Source of the DNA: a virus
Strand: one strand, 5' to 3'
Length of the DNA stretch: 24,188 nucleotides
Virus record (IMG/VR): IMGVR_UViG_3300037010_002200
Coordinates: 1-24,188 of that record
Shown here: positions 20,697-24,188 of the stretch, piece by piece
Layout of the letters: each line of letters opens with the position of its first letter
How positions within the stretch are numbered: the first letter of the stretch is position 1
Program-made: the position numbers and the translations under genes
The notes under the pieces: generated by a model
Databases searched by the model: none
Told to the model about the DNA's origin: nothing
The model's input: the letters and a program-made list of their open reading frames with translations, nothing else

Positions 20697-22019
20697 TCAG
20701 ACGGAAAGAGCGCCCTTGATCACGACCGTATGAATCGCCCCGGCCAGCGTGGCCGAGAACGTGATCCCGGGCAGACGTCGCGCGGCTTTGTCTGCCGTGG
20801 TCACGTCCTTGATCTTCGGGACCATGACCACGGGGGCCGGCGTCTCTGCCAGGAAGGTGGCCTGAATCCCGAGATCCAGAATTGACATGATCAGAGATCG
20901 GATGGTCTCTGCCCCGGAATCCGTCATCGGGATTTTATCCCGGCTGGCCAGCGCGGCGATAATCGCTTCCTGGATTCGGGCATAAAGCCAATCCGTCCCG
21001 ACCACGACGTCAGTATATCCACCGTCGGGGTCCTGCCCCCATTGCGTCACGTTCCAGCCGCCCAGGATCGTGTAGGTGTTCAGCCGCTTCGTGGTCGCTG
21101 CCGTCTTCGCTGCCCCGCCCAGGCTGTCGACCGTGATCCCCTTCAGGGTTTTGAAAGCCCACGAAGCCGAACCCGGATCGGTCGGGAGCATTCGGCCCAG
21201 CCACGCTGCCGCCGAATTCGACAGGAGTTCTTTGTAAGACCCCAGAACTTCGGTCCTGGCGTAGGAAGCCGCTTTCAGAGACGAGCACACGTCACTGGTA
21301 ACGAGGGCTTCCAGCACGTCTTCGTCAGACGTATTGAAAACGGCGATCTTGCGCCGGGCTTCGATCCAGGCCGCTGCCGCCTCGATCACGGTCTGGGGCG
21401 AATGGTCTGCCGTCACGGCGTACCATGATGTTGCGTCAGCGGCTTCGATGGCCGTCAGGTCTGCCACGATGCCGGGATCGGCCGTCACGTCCTTGATCTT
21501 CAGCTCCGAAGGAATCGGGAGCTTCCGAAGATTGAACAGCTTCCCCGCTGCCGCGGTAACCGTGATCTTCGTTGTGGCTGAAACGGCAGTCACGCTGGCG
21601 ACGGGATCGATCAACGCTGCCAGGGCCGTGCAAATCGTGGCTACCGTGGCCCCCGTCAGCACGGTGTAATCGATCGCCGTGACCACGCCCACGGGGTCCA
21701 CTACCTCGAAAGTGTAGTGATATCCGGCCGTCGTGATCGTGGGCGTGAGTTCCACGATCTGGGTATAGGCGTGCGTTCGTTTCCCGAGCACGATCCGCTG
21801 GGGCTTCGGGTTCTGGCTGAACGCCGTCTGGGCCATCCGATAGGCTGGATCCGTGACGGCGAATCCGTCATCCGTCAGCTCAGAAGGGCTGGTGTATACC
21901 TTCGTGATATCCGGGATCGTCAAATGGTACGCCAGACAGAGCATGGTCCCGAAGCCTGCCCTGGTGGCGCTTGACGATTCGGCCGTGATCTGTAGATCGA
22001 TTACTTCATCCAGAGACAT
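20697..22019 (-). CDS. Tail sheath protein, DUF3383 family
   Basis: A 440-residue protein from the ATG at 22019, with AAGGA upstream. It matches the DUF3383 sheath family: an N-terminal IDLQITAESSSATRAGFGTML, DPAYRMAQTAFSQNPKPQRIVLGKR, the central ADATSWYAVTADH and RRKIAVFNTSDEDVL, and a C-terminal LYARIQEAIIAALASRDKIPMTDSGAE. It forms the contractile outer layer. The short internal length compared with T4 sheath (about 660) fits simple myoviruses. A 64-base gap upstream holds a -10-like GATAAT (22052-22047) that could be an internal promoter. Confidence 0.9.
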   Translation of the reverse strand: MSLDEVIDLQITAESSSATRAGFGTMLCLAYHLTIPDITKVYTSPSELTDDGFAVTDPAYRMAQTAFSQNPKPQRIVLGKRTHAYTQIVELTPTITTAGYHYTFEVVDPVGVVTAIDYTVLTGATVATICTALAALIDPVASVTAVSATTKITVTAAAGKLFNLRKLPIPSELKIKDVTADPGIVADLTAIEAADATSWYAVTADHSPQTVIEAAAAWIEARRKIAVFNTSDEDVLEALVTSDVCSSLKAASYARTEVLGSYKELLSNSAAAWLGRMLPTDPGSASWAFKTLKGITVDSLGGAAKTAATTKRLNTYTILGGWNVTQWGQDPDGGYTDVVVGTDWLYARIQEAIIAALASRDKIPMTDSGAETIRSLIMSILDLGIQATFLAETPAPVVMVPKIKDVTTADKAARRLPGITFSATLAGAIHTVVIKGALSV

Positions 22020-22046
22020 GGTGCGCTCTATCCTTCTGGGGGGCAG

Positions 22047-22083
22047 ATTATCCCCCTTCTATGGTAACCGCAAGCCTGGATCG
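22047..22083 (-). promoter_or_regulatory. Possible internal promoter for sheath and tube
   Basis: In the only sizeable gap of the tail operon, the minus strand reads a good -10 GATAAT (22052-22047) with a weak TTGCGG 15 bases upstream. It would boost sheath and tube, the two most needed tail proteins. The -35 and spacing are poor, so this is only a candidate. Confidence 0.25.
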
Positions 22084-22632
22084 CTAGGGCCCCGGGTCCT
22101 GCCCGTCCGTCAAGTCCCCTGCAAAGTCTGCCGTTTCGACGTACGTGTATCGAATCGGATCCAGGGCAGTGGTCCGGGCAGACATGAAAAGATCGATCAC
22201 GGCGATCGATCGATTGCGCTGATCCTGGGCGGCAGTCAGATCCTGAGTGGGGGCCGAACCATACCAGGCACAATCGAGATCCCGGAGCGCTTGCGCCGAT
22301 GATCTGAAATTGAGGCTGTCCCGGATCGATTCCAGGTATTGATAGGCGGATCCCGTGTCGGTCTGGATCTCGGATTCCACCTTGATCGAAAGGGTGAATT
22401 TCCGGTTACCCCGCCATTCGTCCTGGAGTTCCTGCCCCTGGGGCAGAGTGAGATCCTGGATCACGTGGCATTCGTCCCAGCCTACACCGTCAACCGACGT
22501 CACGGATAAGACGGCCAGCGCTTCCGTGATCGGATCCGTGTAGCCCCGTGGTTCGTCAATCCAGACCACGGTCAATCCCGAGACGCTGGCGATCAAGGCT
22601 TTCAGCCCGGGTCGAATCTCTGCCCAGTTCAT
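22084..22632 (-). CDS. Neck / tail terminator protein, gp12-like
   Basis: A 182-residue protein from an ATG that overlaps the preceding stop (ATGA). The patterns VVWIDEPRGYTDPITEALAVLSV, GNRKFTLSIKVESEI, YLESIRDSLNF and IAVIDLFMSARTT correspond to the phage neck terminator (gp12-like) family that caps the tail tube and joins it to the head. It sits between tail completion and sheath genes, the expected place. Confidence 0.7.
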   Translation of the reverse strand: MNWAEIRPGLKALIASVSGLTVVWIDEPRGYTDPITEALAVLSVTSVDGVGWDECHVIQDLTLPQGQELQDEWRGNRKFTLSIKVESEIQTDTGSAYQYLESIRDSLNFRSSAQALRDLDCAWYGSAPTQDLTAAQDQRNRSIAVIDLFMSARTTALDPIRYTYVETADFAGDLTDGQDPGP

Positions 22633-23099
22633 AGGTCGTTCCTGGTCACTTTGAAGCGGATCGACGCTTTCATCTGGCCTGTATCCACCAGGGCCACTGT
22701 GGAATGCTTCCGATCGGAAGTGGCCTTTTTCAAGGGCGGGGCAATGTTGCTAGAAATCTTCGCCTGGACTTCGGCGACGAATAGATTTCCCGCACGCTCC
22801 AGGCCTGTCTGGGCAGAGAATGTGCCCTTAGCCACTGCAACGGCGATCTTTCGTAGCGTGTCTATGTGCTCTGATTGCTTTTCATCGGCCCAGGATCGGA
22901 TAAAGGATCTCTCCGGGCAGTTGCCCAGGCCGTATTCGTGAACCGTGGCCACTTGTAGAATCGTCAGGGGGCCTTTCCCGTCGATCTCGGCCCCCTCCGA
23001 ATCGTGGACGCCCACGGTAAGGACCAGGCTGTTTGAAGCCTTGACCCGGGCTAGCAGTGCGGCCAGCCCTTGATCCTTATCTGTGAGCCCCCCGGACAT
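22629..23099 (-). CDS. Tail completion / virion morphogenesis protein, HK97 gp10-like
   Basis: A 156-residue protein from the ATG at 23099. It carries the hallmark order of this family: TVGVHDSEG, then VATVHEYGLGNCPERSFIRSW, and at the end LVDTGQMKASIRFKV. Such proteins join head and tail. The start lies next to the stop of the 95-residue gene upstream (ATG directly before 23100), and its stop overlaps the neck gene. Confidence 0.8.
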   Translation of the reverse strand: MSGGLTDKDQGLAALLARVKASNSLVLTVGVHDSEGAEIDGKGPLTILQVATVHEYGLGNCPERSFIRSWADEKQSEHIDTLRKIAVAVAKGTFSAQTGLERAGNLFVAEVQAKISSNIAPPLKKATSDRKHSTVALVDTGQMKASIRFKVTRNDL

Positions 23100-23102
23100 G
23101 GC

Positions 23103-23390
23103 TCAGCTGTCGTCGGGAACGGGAGGGGCCCCGGCCGTGGGCACGTGAAGGGCGATCACAGTAGCTGCCGTGGTAGTGGCCTGATCATCCCAGCGGGCCG
23201 GGATCGTATAGATTACGACCTTTGTCGAATCGCCGTCAGCCCCCGACGTCAGCCCCGTGAACTGGGCCGATCCTTCGTTTGCCGTTTCGGGGTCGTATTG
23301 AACCAGGCCAGCCGTGATCATTTCCCCGGACAGGCTGGGGCCGAAGCCCTCCGATTTGTGGAACACGACAGCAAGGGTAACGAGCGACAT
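23103..23390 (-). CDS. Hypothetical structural protein
   Basis: A 95-residue protein from the ATG at 23390 with AAAGGA seven bases upstream. It looks all-beta (LVTLAVVFHKSEG, AQFTGLTSG, DSTKVVIYTIPARW) with a Pro-rich end. No family is recognised. Its place between the fibre and tail completion genes suggests a virion or head-tail protein. Confidence 0.6.
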   Translation of the reverse strand: MSLVTLAVVFHKSEGFGPSLSGEMITAGLVQYDPETANEGSAQFTGLTSGADGDSTKVVIYTIPARWDDQATTTAATVIALHVPTAGAPPVPDDS

Positions 23391-23401
23391 GAGAGATCCT
23401 T

Positions 23402-24184
23402 TCAGGTGAGAGTTACCTGAGCGTAAATATTCGCATATTCAGCGTCAGGGAACGAAACAAAACGAGTGGAGAACGTAGCCCCGGCAGGCATTTTGATCTG
23501 GATTCTGAAAACGTATGTTCCGGCAGCCAGAGACAATGGCCAGACCAGGGCGCAATTGCCGGAAAGACGGGCAGGGCCAGCCACGGTCGATCCCGAGATA
23601 TAGGCCAGCCGGAAATTCGCCGATCCAGCCCCTGCCGTCAACGTAGCCACGGCCGATCCGAACACGGTAACGAATGCGCCACCAGCCGGGACGACAACCG
23701 AGATCGTCAGAACGTCTACATACGTTGTGCTGGTGAAGTTCGTATCCGCGGCCAGGACCGATCGATATGACGTGACGAAATCATTACCAGCTGGGCCCGT
23801 GGCTCCCGTGGCTCCCGTGGCCCCGGTAGCTCCCGTGGGCCCCGTTGCTCCCGTTGCGCCGTTCGTCCCGTTGGATCCGGCTGCCCCGATAACTCCCGTG
23901 GGGCCGGTCAACCCCGTTGGACCCGTGGGGCCTGCCGGGCCCGTTGCTCCCGTGGCACCGTCAACGCCGTTGGATCCGGCTGCCCCGGTAGCTCCCGTGG
24001 GGCCGGTCAACCCCGTTGGACCAGTTGCCCCGGTAGCTCCCGTGGGGCCTGCCGGGCCCTGAGCGCCAGTCCCCCCGCCCCCGCCCCCGCCCCCGCCCCC
24101 GGGAGATCCTACCCACGAAAAGGGTCTGGCAGCGACGCCGGGAGAACCTGCAACGCGCATTGCCAGGCCAGCCACCATGACCAC
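23402..24184 (-). CDS. Collagen-like fibre protein, N-terminus possibly beyond edge
   Basis: The frame covers 260 residues from a GTG at 24184 (or ATG at 24178), but it stays open to the window edge, so the true start may lie outside. After a Gly-only run comes a Gly-X-Y domain (from about residue 40 to 130) made largely of GATGPTG-type triplets with Thr and Pro, then a beta-rich C-terminal head of about 125 residues ([21 protein letters not shown] onward). This is a trimeric phage fibre plan. It precedes the head-tail connector genes, so it may decorate the head or neck. The codons contain tandem DNA repeats that can vary in number. Confidence 0.75.
   Translation of the reverse strand: MVMVAGLAMRVAGSPGVAARPFSWVGSPGGGGGGGGGGTGAQGPAGPTGATGATGPTGLTGPTGATGAAGSNGVDGATGATGPAGPTGPTGLTGPTGVIGAAGSNGTNGATGATGPTGATGATGATGATGPAGNDFVTSYRSVLAADTNFTSTTYVDVLTISVVVPAGGAFVTVFGSAVATLTAGAGSANFRLAYISGSTVAGPARLSGNCALVWPLSLAAGTYVFRIQIKMPAGATFSTRFVSFPDAEYANIYAQVTLT
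23869..24021 (-). repeat. 99-bp-period direct repeats in collagen-like domain
   Basis: A block of about 54 bases at 23869-23922 recurs at 23968-24021 with only two or so mismatches. The 99-base offset equals 33 codons, or eleven Gly-X-Y triplets. Both blocks encode the AAGSNG interruption and its flanks, so the domain has grown by an in-frame duplication. Confidence 0.75.
24071..24100. repeat. CCCCCG hexanucleotide tract
   Basis: About four and a half copies of a C5G unit encode the poly-glycine hinge before the collagen domain. The unit is six bases, so slippage adds or removes two glycines without shifting the frame. The G-rich strand could form a quadruplex. Confidence 0.8.
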
Positions 24185-24188
24185 GATT

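Noticed and set aside
23727-24062. Plus-strand frame of APVAPVAP repeats
   Set aside because: It is the mirror image of the Gly-X-Y codons of the collagen-like gene on the other strand, not an independent protein.

Overview
The window is part of the genome of a contractile-tailed (myovirus-type) bacteriophage or a prophage of that type. The evidence is a nearly complete tail and baseplate gene run in which almost every gene touches or overlaps the next, plus a primase-helicase, a DNA adenine methylase, a Cro/CI-like regulator and a peptidoglycan hydrolase. The DNA is GC-rich (about 60% or more by eye) and very rich in GATC. A lipobox lipoprotein and other signal-peptide proteins point to a Gram-negative, high-GC host. 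The Cys-rich lipoprotein reminds me of myxobacterial secreted proteins, but that is a guess. No integrase, tRNA, rRNA, CRISPR array or insertion sequence was seen, and capsid, portal and large terminase are not in the window.

Layout. (1) 1-2862, minus strand: XRE-type regulator, Dam-like methylase and primase-helicase, read in that order; the last runs off the left edge. (2) 2863-3441: a gene-free control region with a minus-strand promoter (TTGACA with 17-bp spacer), three TGGACA iterons spaced exactly 11 bp, an AT-rich block, repeated CTGGTCACG motifs and a 14-bp direct repeat. It looks like a replication origin combined with the divergent switch region. (3) 3442-9681, plus strand: about sixteen mostly small accessory genes. 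They are cut into short operons by a recurring cassette of GC-rich terminator hairpin, then a sigma-70-like promoter whose 17-bp spacer overlaps an 18-bp palindromic operator (best copy TACGTCAGCGCTGACGTA), then a shared leader. Three genes in the middle of this region appear to use short or leaderless transcripts. Products include two winged-helix or HTH proteins, secreted Cys-rich proteins, a lipoprotein, a collagen-like virion protein and a possible small terminase.

(4) 9678-24188, minus strand, read right to left: collagen-like fibre, a small unknown, tail completion protein, neck/tail terminator, DUF3383 sheath, tail tube, a tail assembly chaperone with a -1 programmed frameshift site, tape measure, Dit-like protein, Pam3-type plug, hub, spike, gp25-like wedge, gpJ-like wedge, a probable lysis cassette (membrane protein, signal-peptide protein, small protein, two-domain endolysin), DUF2612 baseplate protein and a BNR-type tail fibre. 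This is the gene order of the Pam3/KPP10 type of simple contractile tail. The minus late operon converges on the plus accessory block, and the two terminal genes overlap by the four bases CTAG.

How it fits together. The regulator and the 18-bp operator family probably form a regulatory circuit controlling five accessory promoters at once. The primase-helicase likely starts replication at the 2.9-3.4 kb region, and the methylase may mark the abundant GATC sites. The minus late operon builds the tail and lyses the host. The strongest items for follow-up are the repeated terminator-promoter-operator cassettes, the iteron/AT-rich origin candidate, the endolysin with an esterase-like N-terminal domain, and a 20-bp perfect hairpin between tail tube and chaperone.
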